Made by a program: the position numbers and the translations under genes. Below the pieces are notes generated by a model. The model saw nothing but the letters and a program-made list of their open reading frames with translations. It searched no databases and was not told the DNA's origin. This document shows, in pieces, positions 43,594 through 57,439 of a DNA stretch of 64,000 bases. Positions within the stretch are counted from its first letter, which is position 1. Each line of letters begins with the position of its first letter. The DNA is from Gammaproteobacteria bacterium (lineage in GTDB: Bacteria > Pseudomonadota > Gammaproteobacteria > Steroidobacterales > Steroidobacteraceae). The DNA lies in NCBI GenBank assembly GCA_025357915.1, contig JANYLH010000004.1, positions 62,001-126,000 of the forward strand, given 5' to 3'.

Positions 43594-45503
43594 GGCGGCG
43601 GAGCTCTCGTGGCAGCCGGGGGGGATGCGGCCGCGGCCCCGGCGACCGGGCCCGCGAGCAGGTAGGCGTCCAGCACGCGGCGGGCGATGGGCGCAGCGGC
43701 GCTGGCGCCGAAGCCGCCGTTCTCCACCAGTACGCAGATCGCTATGCGCGGCGCTTCAGCGGGCGCGAAGGCTATGAACCAGGCGTGGTCGCGCAGCCGC
43801 TCGGCGACGGTCTTCTCGTTGTAGCGGGCATTCTGCGCCACGGTGTACACCTGCGCGGTGCCGGTCTTGCCGGCAATGGTATAGCGCGCATCCTTGCTGA
43901 TCGCGGCGGCGGTCCCGTAGGTGGTGGCGCCGATCATGCCGCGCAGTACCAGCGCCCAGTTTTCATCGCTGATGCCGGTGGCGCCCCGCGTGGCCACCGG
44001 CGCGTTGCGCACGATGGCGCCGCCGGCAGCGCGTTCGCCCATCACGACGCGCGGCTGAAAGCTCTGGCCGCGCCCGGCGAGCGTTGCGGCCATGTGCGCC
44101 AGCTGGAGCGGAGTCACCAGCAGGTAGCCCTGGCCGACGCCGAAATTGACGGTTTCGCCCGGGAACCAGATCTGGTCCTGGGGGCGCTTGAAGGCCTGCT
44201 TCTTCCACTGCGGCGTCGGCAGCAGCCCTGGTTTCTCGCCACTGATGTCGATGCCGGTGAGCGCGCCGATGCCGAACTGCGCGGCAAACGCGGCGATGCG
44301 GTCGACGCCGAGCTGCGCGGCGAGGCTGTAGAAATACACATCGCAGGATCGCGCCACGGCGTCCACCAGGTTGACTGCGCCGTGTTTGCCGCCCTTGCCT
44401 TCGCGGTACAGGTGGCTGCTGCCCGGCAGATGAAACGCCCCGTTGCAGAATTCCCGCCGCTCCGGATCGACGATCCCGTAACTGAGGCCAGCCAGCGCCA
44501 TCACCGGCTTGATCGTGGACCCGGACGGGTAGGCGCCGCGCAGCGCGCGGTTCAGCAGTGGCTTGTCCTCGTTGCCGGTCAGGAGCGAGTACTCACTGCG
44601 CGTCAGGCCGCGGCCGAACAGGCTCGGATCGAACCCGGGATGGCTCACCAGCGCCAGCACGTCGCCATTGGTCGGATCGAGCGCCACGACCGCGCCGCGC
44701 CGATCCCCCAGCGCCTCCTCGGCCGCCTGCTGCGTGGGCAGGTCGAGGGCGAGCACCAGGTCCTTGCCCGCCACCGGCGCTTCCGCCCGCAGGTCGGGCT
44801 GGTAGGCGCCCTGGAATTTCACCGAGCGCCCCTGCGCGTTCACCAGGATCTGCTGGTAGCCGTTGAGGCCGTGCAGCTGCGCCTCGTAGGCGCTCTCGAC
44901 GCCGAGCTTGCCGATCAGCGTGGTGCCCGCGTAGCCGGGCTTGTCGATGCGATCGAGATCGTCCTCGCTGACTGCGGCCACGTAGCCGAGCGCGTGGACG
45001 CCGAGCTCCCCGAAAGGGTAGTGGCGGGTCTGCCGCGCGCGCAGTTCCACTCCCTGGAATTCGAAGCGGTGCACCGCAAAGCGGCCGATTTCCTCATCCG
45101 AGAGCCGCAGCCTCACGGGCACGCTGTCGAAACCGCGGCGCGAGCGGATGATGCGCTTGAGCGGCTCGATGTCGTCCCGATCGAGCAAACCCAGCGCGGC
45201 GAGGCGTTGCAGCGTGCCGGGAAGCTCGGGCGTCTGTTCCGGAATCAGTTCGAGCTGGAAGGCAGGCTCGTTGTCGACCAGCACCCGGCCACGCCGGTCG
45301 AGGATCAGGCCGCGGCTGGCCGGGATCGGATCCTGGCGCACGCGGTTGCCTTGCGAGAGCTCCAGGTAGTAATCGTGGCGGATGATCTGCAGGTAGGCGA
45401 GCTTGCCCAGGAGCGCGAGGCTCAGCAGGCCGATGACCAGCAGCGCCGCGAACGTGCGGCTCGAGTAGATGCGCTGCTCGTTCCACTGGTCCTTGATGCG
45501 CAT
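43590..45503 (-). CDS. mrdA: penicillin-binding protein 2 (MrdA)
   Basis: Elongation-specific transpeptidase partnering RodA. The 637-residue protein has one N-terminal membrane anchor (TFAALLVIGLLSLALLGKLA), the pedestal motif ASRGLILDRRGRVL, the active-site S-T-I-K in GSTIKPVMALAG, an S-C-D motif in ARSCDVYFYS, and K-T-G in IAGKTGTAQVYT. The C-terminal 20 residues are rich in Ala and Pro. It starts 10 bases after mreD and overlaps rodA, so polymerase and transpeptidase are made together. Confidence 0.96.
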   Translation of the reverse strand: MRIKDQWNEQRIYSSRTFAALLVIGLLSLALLGKLAYLQIIRHDYYLELSQGNRVRQDPIPASRGLILDRRGRVLVDNEPAFQLELIPEQTPELPGTLQRLAALGLLDRDDIEPLKRIIRSRRGFDSVPVRLRLSDEEIGRFAVHRFEFQGVELRARQTRHYPFGELGVHALGYVAAVSEDDLDRIDKPGYAGTTLIGKLGVESAYEAQLHGLNGYQQILVNAQGRSVKFQGAYQPDLRAEAPVAGKDLVLALDLPTQQAAEEALGDRRGAVVALDPTNGDVLALVSHPGFDPSLFGRGLTRSEYSLLTGNEDKPLLNRALRGAYPSGSTIKPVMALAGLSYGIVDPERREFCNGAFHLPGSSHLYREGKGGKHGAVNLVDAVARSCDVYFYSLAAQLGVDRIAAFAAQFGIGALTGIDISGEKPGLLPTPQWKKQAFKRPQDQIWFPGETVNFGVGQGYLLVTPLQLAHMAATLAGRGQSFQPRVVMGERAAGGAIVRNAPVATRGATGISDENWALVLRGMIGATTYGTAAAISKDARYTIAGKTGTAQVYTVAQNARYNEKTVAERLRDHAWFIAFAPAEAPRIAICVLVENGGFGASAAAPIARRVLDAYLLAGPVAGAAAASPPAATRAPPP

Positions 45504-45513
45504 GCGTCAACAG

Positions 45514-45987
45514 CTAGCGGGAGGAATGGAACCGGCCGAGCACGCCGACCACGACAGGCCAGATCAGCGCGCCGGTCAGCGTGTGTACCCAGCGCAACGG
45601 GTTCGACAGCGAGCGTCCGGTCCAGCCGTCGATCAGCCACAAGAGCGTCTCGTAGGCGATCAGCGCAACCAGCACGTACAGCGATTGCTCGAAGATGGGC
45701 TTGGCGCGCATCAGCAGGTTGAGGCGCAGCGCCAGGTAAGTGAGAAACGCGAGCACCAGCGCGTGTTCGCCCAGCAGCGAGCCCTGAAAGACGTCGAGCG
45801 CCAGGCCGCCGACGAAGCCGAGCGCCATGCCGGCCACGAACGGCGCCATCGTCGACCAGTAGAGCACGGCCAGCACGAGGAACGCCGGCCGGATGACCTG
45901 CAACCATTGCGGAAGCGGCAGGATGTTCAGCACCAGCGCCACGATGGACGTAAACAGGATGACCAGCAGATGCTCCCGGCTTCTCAT
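45514..45987 (-). CDS. mreD: rod shape-determining protein MreD
   Basis: Small inner-membrane protein of the elongasome, 157 residues with about five hydrophobic helices (HLLVILFTSIVALVLNILPL; LALVLAFLTYLALRLNLLMR-like region). It contains the family pattern PAFLVLAVLYWSTMAPFVAG and GFVGGLALDVFQGSLLGEH. The start overlaps the mreC stop by four bases. Confidence 0.93.
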   Translation of the reverse strand: MRSREHLLVILFTSIVALVLNILPLPQWLQVIRPAFLVLAVLYWSTMAPFVAGMALGFVGGLALDVFQGSLLGEHALVLAFLTYLALRLNLLMRAKPIFEQSLYVLVALIAYETLLWLIDGWTGRSLSNPLRWVHTLTGALIWPVVVGVLGRFHSSR

Positions 45988-46856
45988 GGCTTGACGGGCG
46001 CCGCCGGATTCGCCGGATCAAATTCGATGAGCATGACTTCGCGGGCGCGATCGATCTTCGCCTGTGGTTCCGCACGTACCTGTGCCAGCAGCTGGTTCGC
46101 CTCGCGGCGCACGCCGGTGATGTGCCCGACCGGGTAGCCAGCGGGGAATATGCCGCCGAGCCCGGAGCTCGTCAGCTCATCGCCGCTTCTGACGTCCGAG
46201 TTCGCGGCCAGGTAGGTCAGCAGCAGTTCATCCGCGTTGCCGGAGCCGACGGCAATCGTGCGCAGGCCCGTGCGGGTAATCTGCACCGGCAGCGCGTGCT
46301 CGGGGTCGGTGATCAGGATGACCTCGGAACTCCACGGTCCGACATGCGCCACCTGGCCCATGACGCCGAACCCGTCGACCACCGGCTGGTTGATGTGCAC
46401 GCCGTCGCGTGCCCCCTTGTCGATGATCAGGCGCTGGCGCAGCGTCCCCGAATCGACGCTGATGACTTCGGCCACCAGCCATTTCTTCACCAGCGGTGGC
46501 AGCGCCTGGCGCAGTTCGCGCAGCTGCTCGTTCTCCCGCTCGAGCGCGCGCTGGCGCAGCAGGCCGAGCTGCAAGGCGTTCACCTGCGAACGCAGCTCCA
46601 AGTTCTGGGCGCGCAGCGTGCTGCGGGTCGAAAAACTGTCGGTGAACCAATGCCAGGCCGCGGCCGGGGAATGCACCGCAACCTGCACCGGGTAAGCGGC
46701 TGCCTGCATGCCGTAGCGCAGGCGTTCCGACCAGCGCGCGCGCTGGTCGAGGTACATTAGTGTCAGGGACAGCAGTGCGTAGACGGTGAAGCGCAGCCCC
46801 GGGGACGGCCCGCGACCGTAGATGGGCCGACCGACGCTTGTGCCGAAGCCGGCCAC
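45984..46856 (-). CDS. mreC: rod shape-determining protein MreC
   Basis: Periplasmic scaffold that regulates PBP2-RodA. The 290-residue protein has an N-terminal membrane helix (FTVYALLSLTLMYLDQ), a coiled coil at about residues 75-115 (LRAQNLELRSQVNALQLGLL), and the beta-rich core with DKGARDGVHINQPVVDGFG and SGLGGIFPAGYPVGHITGV. It ends with a short Ala/Pro tail. It lies nine bases after mreB. Confidence 0.95.
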   Translation of the reverse strand: MAGFGTSVGRPIYGRGPSPGLRFTVYALLSLTLMYLDQRARWSERLRYGMQAAAYPVQVAVHSPAAAWHWFTDSFSTRSTLRAQNLELRSQVNALQLGLLRQRALERENEQLRELRQALPPLVKKWLVAEVISVDSGTLRQRLIIDKGARDGVHINQPVVDGFGVMGQVAHVGPWSSEVILITDPEHALPVQITRTGLRTIAVGSGNADELLLTYLAANSDVRSGDELTSSGLGGIFPAGYPVGHITGVRREANQLLAQVRAEPQAKIDRAREVMLIEFDPANPAAPVKP

Positions 46857-46865
46857 GTCGGTTTC

Positions 46866-51242
<4,377 letters not shown>

Positions 51243-51250
<8 letters not shown>

Positions 51251-52154
51251 AGCCCGGGATGCCGGCGAACTGCGCCGCTTCCTGCTCGAAGGCCACCCGC
51301 TGCGCGGACAATGGGTGCGCCTGGGGCCGGCATGGCAGGAGCTGCGCTCGCGCCGCGCTTACCCACCGCTGGTCGAGGCGCTGCTCGGCGAGGCCGCTAC
51401 CGCGTCCGTTTTGCTCGCCGCGACCCTGAAATTCGCCGGCACGCTCACCATGCAATTCGCCGGCAACGGGCGCGTCCGTTTGCTGGTCGCGCAGTGCAGC
51501 GACGACTTCCGGCTGCGCGCCGTGGCGCACCACGACCTGGTCGCAGGCGAGGCCGTCGATTTCCACGCGCTGGTTGGTGCCGGCAACCTGGTGGTCACGG
51601 TGCAATCCGACAGTTCGGCGGCAAATTACCAGGGTATCGTGCCGCTCGAGGGCGACACGCTCGGCGCCTGCCTGGAGCGCTACTTCGAGGGTTCCGAGCA
51701 GTTGCCAACGCGGCTCAAGCTGGCAGCCGACCACGCGCGCGCCGGCGGCATGCTGCTGCAGAAGCTCCCGCACGGCGGCGAGGGCGGCGAGGGCGCCGGC
51801 GCATTGCTGCAGGACGCGTGGGAAAACCTGCAGCTTGGCCTCGCTGAGTTGCCGCCCGAGGCACTGCTGGACCTGCCGCCGGAAGACGCGGTGCGCCGCG
51901 TATGCGGTGCCCACGACTGCCGTCTGTTCGGCGTCACGCCGGTCAGTTTCGGCTGCCGCTGCAGCCCCGAGCGCGTCGCGGGTCTGGTGCGGTCGCTGGG
52001 GGCCGAAGAAGTTCACGCCGCGCTGGTCGAGCAGGGCGCGCTGACGGTGACCTGCGAGTTCTGCGGCCGCGACTATCGCTATGACGCGGTCGATGTCGAG
52101 CAGCTGTTTGCCGCCGATGGATTGCTGCAGCCTGACCCGGGCCGCCTCAACTAG
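51243..52154 (+). CDS. hslO: redox-regulated chaperone Hsp33
   Basis: Holdase activated by oxidative unfolding. The 303-residue protein has a start at GTG (51243), inside the end of gatB. It ends in the zinc-binding redox switch with C-R-C in [12 protein letters not shown] and C-E-F-C in [12 protein letters not shown]. The N-terminal domain contains [20 protein letters not shown]. All four switch cysteines are present, so the chaperone should be functional. Confidence 0.95.
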
Positions 52155-52160
52155 CTAACG

Positions 52161-53018
52161 ATGGCGGAGCCTCTGAACGTGGTGATCACCGGCGCCACCT
52201 CCGGCATCGGCGAGGTTGCCGCCATCCGCCTGGCGGAGCGCGGTGCACGCATTGTCTTCGTAGCCCGCGATGCGGCGCGTGCCAGCGCTACGCTGGAACG
52301 ATTGCGGGCGGCGGGGCCGCGCGCCGCACACGCCGCGCACATGGCTGATCTGTCGGTCATCGCCGAGTTGAAGCGCGTCGGCGCGCAGATCGCCGCGGCG
52401 GAACCGCGCATCGATGTGCTGATCAACAATGCCGGCGCGGTCTTCATGGGGCGTACGCGTACGGTGGATGGGTTGGCCGCGACCTTCGCCACCAACCACC
52501 TGGCGTACTACGCGCTCACGCTGCAATTGCTCGCGCCGCTCCGGGCCGCGCCCGCGGCGCGGATCGTGTGCACCTCATCGCGCGCGCATCAATATGGCCG
52601 CGTGGACTTCAAGCACCTGCAGCGTGATGGCATTGCCGGCTACGCGCAGTCGAAACTCGCCAACCTGCTGTTCGTGCGCCGGCTGGCGCAGCTGCTGGGC
52701 CCGGGCGGCGTCACGGTCAACGCCTTGCACCCGGGTTTCGTCGCCACCCGGTTTGCGGACAATTGTGGTCCGCTGTGGCGCGCGTTCATGCGTTGGCGCA
52801 AAGCCGCCTCCGGCCTGACGCCCGAGCAGGGCGCCCAGACGCTGATCCACCTGGCGCAGTCGGCCGAAGTGGCGGGCCGCAGTGGCGGCTACTACGTACG
52901 TTGCGCGCCGGCGGAACCGGCCGCCAGCGCCCGGAACGACGCTGACGCTGCGCGCCTGTGGCGGGTATCCGCGCAGCTCACGGGCCTGGATTTCCACACC
53001 GTCGGAGCGACGGCCTGA
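52161..53018 (+). CDS. short-chain dehydrogenase/reductase, retinol-dehydrogenase-like
   Basis: NAD(P)-dependent oxidoreductase of the classical SDR type, 285 residues. It has the cofactor motif ITGATSGIGEVAA, the structural INNAGAVFMG, TNHLAYYALTLQLL, and the catalytic Tyr-x3-Lys in IAGYAQSKLANLLF. An arginine (VARDAARASATLE) after the second strand favours NADPH. The natural substrate is unknown; members of this subgroup act on lipids, retinoids or steroids. It follows hslO after six bases. Confidence 0.85.
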   Translation: MAEPLNVVITGATSGIGEVAAIRLAERGARIVFVARDAARASATLERLRAAGPRAAHAAHMADLSVIAELKRVGAQIAAAEPRIDVLINNAGAVFMGRTRTVDGLAATFATNHLAYYALTLQLLAPLRAAPAARIVCTSSRAHQYGRVDFKHLQRDGIAGYAQSKLANLLFVRRLAQLLGPGGVTVNALHPGFVATRFADNCGPLWRAFMRWRKAASGLTPEQGAQTLIHLAQSAEVAGRSGGYYVRCAPAEPAASARNDADAARLWRVSAQLTGLDFHTVGATA

Positions 53019-53024
53019 AAGAGC

Positions 53025-53732
53025 TCAGGCCTGCAGCGAAAACGGCGTGAAATTGGTGCCGGTGTCATAGAAATCTTCGCGTTCGACGCGCTTGAGGAAG
53101 GCCACTACGCGATAGGTGACCGGCGTGATGAGCACTTCCCAAAGGGTCTTGAGCACGTATTGCGTGACCATGACGGTCAGCAGCAGGTGGTGGTCCCACA
53201 CTCCGTAGAAGGCGATCGTGTAGAACAGCCCCGAGTCCACGGCCTCGCCGCAGATCGTCGAGCCGATCGTGCGGGTCCATAGCCACCGTCCGCGGGTGAG
53301 GATCTTCATCTTCGCGAGCACGTAGCTGTTGACGAGCGAGCCGCTCCAGAAAGCGATGATCGAGGCGCCGACGATGCGCCAGGTGCTGCCAAAGATAGCC
53401 TCTACGTAGGGCTGCCGGTCCCGCCACTCCGCCGCCGGCGGGAGCGCGACGATGACCGAGGCCATGAACGCGGCGAAGGCGAGCGCCGCGAAGCCCGCCC
53501 ACACGCAGCGCCGGTCACGCGCGTAGCCGTACACCTCCGTGAGAATGTCACCGAAGATATAGGAGATCGGAAAGAACAGTACGCCGGCGACGAAAGTCAC
53601 GCTGCCGATCACCGGCACCTGCACCGTGGCCACCTTCGACGGCCCGATCAGGTTCGCGCACAGCAGGATGCACACGTAGGCGGCCATGATCAGGTCGTAG
53701 TAGCGGTAATTGCGTTCGCGCGGCAGGTTCAT
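53025..53732 (-). CDS. yhhQ: queuosine precursor transporter (YhhQ/VUT family)
   Basis: Inner-membrane importer of preQ0/preQ1 used for queuosine in tRNA. The 235-residue protein has about six hydrophobic helices, an N-terminal YYDLIMAAYVCILLCANLIG, the signature FPISYIFGDILTEVYGYARD, and FWSGSLVNSYVLAKMKILTR. The family's C-terminal helix (TVMVTQYVLKTLWEVLITPV) is present. It is convergent with the upstream SDR gene, whose stop is six bases away. Confidence 0.9.
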   Translation of the reverse strand: MNLPRERNYRYYDLIMAAYVCILLCANLIGPSKVATVQVPVIGSVTFVAGVLFFPISYIFGDILTEVYGYARDRRCVWAGFAALAFAAFMASVIVALPPAAEWRDRQPYVEAIFGSTWRIVGASIIAFWSGSLVNSYVLAKMKILTRGRWLWTRTIGSTICGEAVDSGLFYTIAFYGVWDHHLLLTVMVTQYVLKTLWEVLITPVTYRVVAFLKRVEREDFYDTGTNFTPFSLQA

Positions 53733-53759
53733 GGCTGGTTTACCCCGGCGGTCCGGTAA

Positions 53760-54455
53760 TCAAAGTACGCCGAAAACTTTCTTGAGGATCGAGCTGGCCT
53801 GGCCCATCGGGTCCTTGCGAATGGCACGCTCCTCGTCGGCCATCACCACGAACAGCCCATCGAGCGCCCTGGCCGTCACGTACTCGTTCATGTTGGCATC
53901 GGTGCTGTTCATCAGGCCGTACTGCGCCGCCTTGCCCGCATATTGATCATACAGGCCGGCGAGGCGAACCTTGGCCGTGGCGCGGGCGACAATAGGTCTG
54001 AACGTGTTCCGGAGTGCGTCGCCCGCGTTGCGGCGAAAGTAGCTGGTGGCCGCGTCATCGCCCCCGGCCAGAATGCCCTTCGCGTCGGCCAGGGTCATGC
54101 GGCGGAGCGATGTCTTCAGCACCGGCCCCGCTTGACTCACGGCGTCCTCGGCAGCGTGGTTGAGACTGGTCTTGAGCGCATCGGCGTCCCCGGCCCGGCC
54201 GAACAGTCGCAACGCCGCATCGACCTTCTGGAATGCCGGGGGCAAGGGAATGGTCACTTTGGCGTTCTTCAGGAAACCGTCGGGCGCGCCGAGCTGTTGC
54301 ACGGCCTTGTCCGCGCACTGGGCGAGCGCGGTCTTCAGGCCGGAGGCAGCGTCCTTCTTGCTGAGGGTCGCGAGCGCATCTGCCTGCGCTGGCAGGTGAT
54401 AACCGACCAGGAGCGACAGCAGCAGGAGCGGGCGGCACTTCAGGTTCGGCAGCAT
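53760..54455 (-). CDS. DUF4197 family periplasmic protein
   Basis: A 231-residue secreted protein of unknown function. It has a signal peptide (LLLLSLLVGYHLPAQADA) and a helical mature domain beginning LSKKDAASGLKTALAQCADK. VTIPLPPAFQKVDAALRLFG and a C-terminal AGLYDQYAGKAAQYGLMNST are typical of DUF4197. The ATG at 54455 has AGAGGA upstream and is preferred to the one at 54479. It is separate from the yhhQ gene by 27 bases on the same strand. Confidence 0.85.
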   Translation of the reverse strand: MLPNLKCRPLLLLSLLVGYHLPAQADALATLSKKDAASGLKTALAQCADKAVQQLGAPDGFLKNAKVTIPLPPAFQKVDAALRLFGRAGDADALKTSLNHAAEDAVSQAGPVLKTSLRRMTLADAKGILAGGDDAATSYFRRNAGDALRNTFRPIVARATAKVRLAGLYDQYAGKAAQYGLMNSTDANMNEYVTARALDGLFVVMADEERAIRKDPMGQASSILKKVFGVL

Positions 54456-54515
54456 CGGCAGTTTCCTCTGGGCAAGCACAGCGACCCAATCATAAGGCCG
54501 GCCAGCTGCGTGCTG

Positions 54516-55244
54516 TTAGCGGGTATCGGCCTCGACCAGGTCCAGGTACGAAGTGCCGCCCAGTTCCGCCATCTGAGCGGCTATCCACTCGCGCCGTGAG
54601 AGCACGTAGCCCGAGGGAGCCTCGACGCGCAGGCGCCGGGGGTTGGGCAGCACGGCGGCCAGCAGCGCGCTGTCGCTGCGGTTCAGGCGTCGCGCGTCCT
54701 TGTGGAAATAGCGCTGCGCGGCGGCCTGGACGCCATAAACACCGGGGCCGAATTCGGCGATGTTCAGGTACACCTCGAGGATCCGCTCCTTGGGCCAGCA
54801 CCATTCGATCAGCAGCGTAAACCCGGCTTCCAGGCCCTTGCGGACATAGCTGTGTCCGGACCAGAGAAACAGGTTCTTGGCCACCTGCTGCGAGATGGTG
54901 CTGGCGCCGCGCGCGTGACGGCTGTGTGCGTTGTGGCGCACGGCTTCACGGATCGACTTGAAATCGAACCCGGCATGGAACGGGAACTGCTGGTCCTCGG
55001 AGGCGATGACCGCCAGCGCGGCCTGCGGCGAGATCTGCTCCAGGTCGACCCACTGGTAGTGGGTCTGGTAGTGGTGGTCGCCGGCGAACAGGGCCCCGAG
55101 CCTCGAACCCATCATGAATGCGCTGGTGAACGGGTTGATCCAGCGCAGCAGGAGGACCAGCAGCAGCGCCAGCACGGCTGCGCCGGCCAGGGCCGTCAGC
55201 AGCCCGCGCGCGCTGCGGCGCAGGAGCCCGGCCCGTTTCGCCAC
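54516..55244 (-). CDS. mtgA: monofunctional peptidoglycan glycosyltransferase
   Basis: Single-domain family GT51 enzyme polymerising lipid II. The 242-residue protein has one N-terminal membrane anchor ([20 protein letters not shown]), the catalytic region [16 protein letters not shown] with the key glutamate, [20 protein letters not shown], and [20 protein letters not shown]. All GT51 motifs are intact. Twelve bases separate it from ppiB, which precedes it on the same strand. Confidence 0.95.
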   Translation of the reverse strand: MAKRAGLLRRSARGLLTALAGAAVLALLLVLLLRWINPFTSAFMMGSRLGALFAGDHHYQTHYQWVDLEQISPQAALAVIASEDQQFPFHAGFDFKSIREAVRHNAHSRHARGASTISQQVAKNLFLWSGHSYVRKGLEAGFTLLIEWCWPKERILEVYLNIAEFGPGVYGVQAAAQRYFHKDARRLNRSDSALLAAVLPNPRRLRVEAPSGYVLSRREWIAAQMAELGGTSYLDLVEADTR

Positions 55245-55256
55245 TCCCCTTGGTCC

Positions 55257-55751
55257 TTAGCCCTTGACGGTTGCGCGCCGCGCGCTGGTGATGATCACAT
55301 CTTCCATCGGCGCGTCGGTATAGCCCTGGCGGCGGCCGGTGCGGACGGCGGCAATCTTGTCGATGACCTCGAGTCCCTCGACCACACGTCCGAACACGGC
55401 GTAGCCGTGCTGGCCGGGGCGATGATCGAGAAAATCATTGTCCTTGAGATTGACGAAGAACTGCGAGGTGGCGCTGTGCGGCGAGTCGGTGCGGGCCATC
55501 GACAGCGTGCCGCGCTCGTTCTGCAGGCCATTGTTGGCTTCGTTCTTCACCGGCGCGCGAGTCGGCTTCTGGGAAAAATCGCTGGTCATGCCGCCGCCCT
55601 GGATCACGAAACCGGGGACGATACGGTGGAAGATGGTGCCGTCGAAGAACCCGTCATCCACGTACTGGCGGAAGTTGGCCACGCTCAGTGGCGCATCCTT
55701 TTCGAACAATTCCACCGTAAAGGCGCCGTGCGTGGTTTCGAAACGAATCAT
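55257..55751 (-). CDS. ppiB: cyclophilin-type peptidyl-prolyl isomerase
   Basis: A 164-residue cytoplasmic cyclophilin without signal peptide. The catalytic arginine is in FHRIVPGFVIQGGGMT. Other family parts are LSMARTDSPHSATSQFFVNL, GYAVFGRVVEGLEVID and an opening FETTHGAFTVELFEKDAP. Its start overlaps the stop of prmC (55748-55751), so it is translationally coupled to a ribosome-linked methyltransferase gene. Confidence 0.94.
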   Translation of the reverse strand: MIRFETTHGAFTVELFEKDAPLSVANFRQYVDDGFFDGTIFHRIVPGFVIQGGGMTSDFSQKPTRAPVKNEANNGLQNERGTLSMARTDSPHSATSQFFVNLKDNDFLDHRPGQHGYAVFGRVVEGLEVIDKIAAVRTGRRQGYTDAPMEDVIITSARRATVKG

Positions 55752-56638
55752 GTTGATGAGCTCTGCGTTGGTGAGTGGGCGGTGGTCGCTGGCCGCTGCG
55801 CTTCCGTGACGCGCGGGAGGCCAGCCAGGTCAGCGTGGCAGCGTACGTGACGGAACCCCCGCGCGACAAGCAAATCCGCGACCGCAGCGGCCTGGGTGGC
55901 GCCGTGTTCCAGCACCAGCCACCCGCCTTCGAGCAGACAGGCGCTGGCGCCGGCGATCAGCGCAGCCAGCGCTTCGAGCCCGGTCGGGCCGCTGCTCAGG
56001 GCATCTGGCGGTTCATGGCGCAGTGCGGGATCGTCCAGGGCCGCGTCGCCTGCGCCGATGTAGGGCGGGTTGCTGGCGATCAGGTCGAAGCGCTCCGCTC
56101 CGAGCGCGCCAAACCAGTCGCCAGCGAAGAAGCGGACGTTGTCGATCGCCAGCGAGCGGGCATTGGCCGTCGCAACCTCCAGTGCCGCCGGGGACTGGTC
56201 GGTCGCTGCGATCTGCCATCGCGGCCGCTCGCGCGCCACCGCCAGCGCGATGGCGCCGGACCCGGTGCCGAGATCAGCGACACGTGCAGTGGGTGAGTCG
56301 AGCAGCGCGAGGCAACGTTCGACCACCAGTTCGGTCTCGGGACGCGGAACCAGCACGGCCGGCGATACCTGCAGTTCCAGCGACCAGAATTCCTTGCGGC
56401 CGGTGATGTAGGCGAGTGGCTCACCCCGGGCGCGGCGCTCGAGCGCGTGTTCGAAAGTCGCCAGCTGCCCGGGCTGCAGCAGCTCACTTTCCTGGGCCAG
56501 CAACCGGGCGCGCGGGCGCGCGAGGACGTGAGCGAGCAACAACTGCGCATCGAGTGCCGCGCCCGCCGCCGGCAGCAGTCGGGCGGTGGCCCGCGCCAGC
56601 GCGGCGGCCACGGAGTGCGGAGATTGCTCAGTGTTCAT
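55748..56638 (-). CDS. prmC: release factor glutamine methyltransferase PrmC
   Basis: Methylates the glutamine of the GGQ motif in release factors 1 and 2, improving termination. The 296-residue protein has the N-terminal helical domain with PLAYITGRKEFWSLELQVSP, the SAM motif VADLGTGSGAIALAVARERP, and the catalytic IASNPPYIG. Its substrate RF1 (prfA) is encoded just upstream on the same strand but separated by one inverted gene. The start at 56638 is 54 bases from the divergent membrane-protein gene. Confidence 0.94.
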   Translation of the reverse strand: MNTEQSPHSVAAALARATARLLPAAGAALDAQLLLAHVLARPRARLLAQESELLQPGQLATFEHALERRARGEPLAYITGRKEFWSLELQVSPAVLVPRPETELVVERCLALLDSPTARVADLGTGSGAIALAVARERPRWQIAATDQSPAALEVATANARSLAIDNVRFFAGDWFGALGAERFDLIASNPPYIGAGDAALDDPALRHEPPDALSSGPTGLEALAALIAGASACLLEGGWLVLEHGATQAAAVADLLVARGFRHVRCHADLAGLPRVTEAQRPATTAHSPTQSSST

Positions 56639-56692
56639 GCCGGTAATGATAGATTGCGCGCCTGTCGGCCATGCCCTGATACGGAGTTTCTC

Positions 56693-57439
56693 ATGCCCCA
56701 GCTCAAGCTGCCCTCGCGTGCAGCCTCGGTCAGCGACCTGCTGGATGCCGCGACCGCATTGTTCCGCATGACCCTCGCCAAGGGACTGCCGGCCGCCCTG
56801 TTCGGGATCCTGCTGGCCGCGCTTCCCAACATGTACTGGCTGACCACCGGTAAACCCATGGACCCCTGGCATCCGCCACGCGATGCAAAATTCTGGGCGC
56901 TCACGCTCGTCGGCCTGGCCGCCTACCAGCTGCTCGCCGCCATATTGATGCTGCGCCAGCGCGCCATGCTCGATGGCGCAGCGCCCGACCTGCAACGCGA
57001 AACCGCCACCGCCCTGGCGCGCTGGCCGATGCTGGTGATCACTGCCGTGCTGGCCGGAATCGCGGTGTTTGCCGGCGCGCTGGCGCTGCTGATCCCGGGC
57101 GTGTTCCTGCTGGTGTGCTTCCTGCTGCTGCGGCCGGTGGTGCTGTTCGAATCCCACGGCCCGTTCCAGGTGCTGCTCCGCTGCGTGCAACTGGCGCGAC
57201 CCATGTGGCCCAAGGTGCTGGCCTCGACGGTAATCGCCGGGCTCATATTCTTCGTCTGCGTGATTGCGGCCGCGGCCGTCCTTGGCATCCTGAAGCTGAT
57301 CATCGTGCCCTTCGGCGTGCAGCCTGCGGCGATCAGCGCTTTTGCAGCAGCTTGTGAACTCGGCGTGGAAGCGGTGGCGTTGGTCTACTTCAACGCCCTG
57401 TGGCTGGTGCTTTACTCAGCCGCGAGTTCTTCGGCCTGA
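56693..57439 (+). CDS. integral membrane protein of unknown function
   Basis: A 248-residue protein with about five to six hydrophobic segments ([80 protein letters not shown]). It has the general look of membrane proteins related to glycerophosphodiesterase membrane domains, but I cannot assign a family. It is transcribed against its neighbours, between prmC and prfA, which are usually adjacent. Its last 28 bases overlap the 3' end of prfA on the other strand. Confidence 0.7.
   Translation: MPQLKLPSRAASVSDLLDAATALFRMTLAKGLPAALFGILLAALPNMYWLTTGKPMDPWHPPRDAKFWALTLVGLAAYQLLAAILMLRQRAMLDGAAPDLQRETATALARWPMLVITAVLAGIAVFAGALALLIPGVFLLVCFLLLRPVVLFESHGPFQVLLRCVQLARPMWPKVLASTVIAGLIFFVCVIAAAAVLGILKLIIVPFGVQPAAISAFAAACELGVEAVALVYFNALWLVLYSAASSSA

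Noticed and set aside
43485-45722. 745-residue plus-strand open frame
   Set aside because: Antisense to mrdA and parts of rodA and mreD; no domain recognisable.
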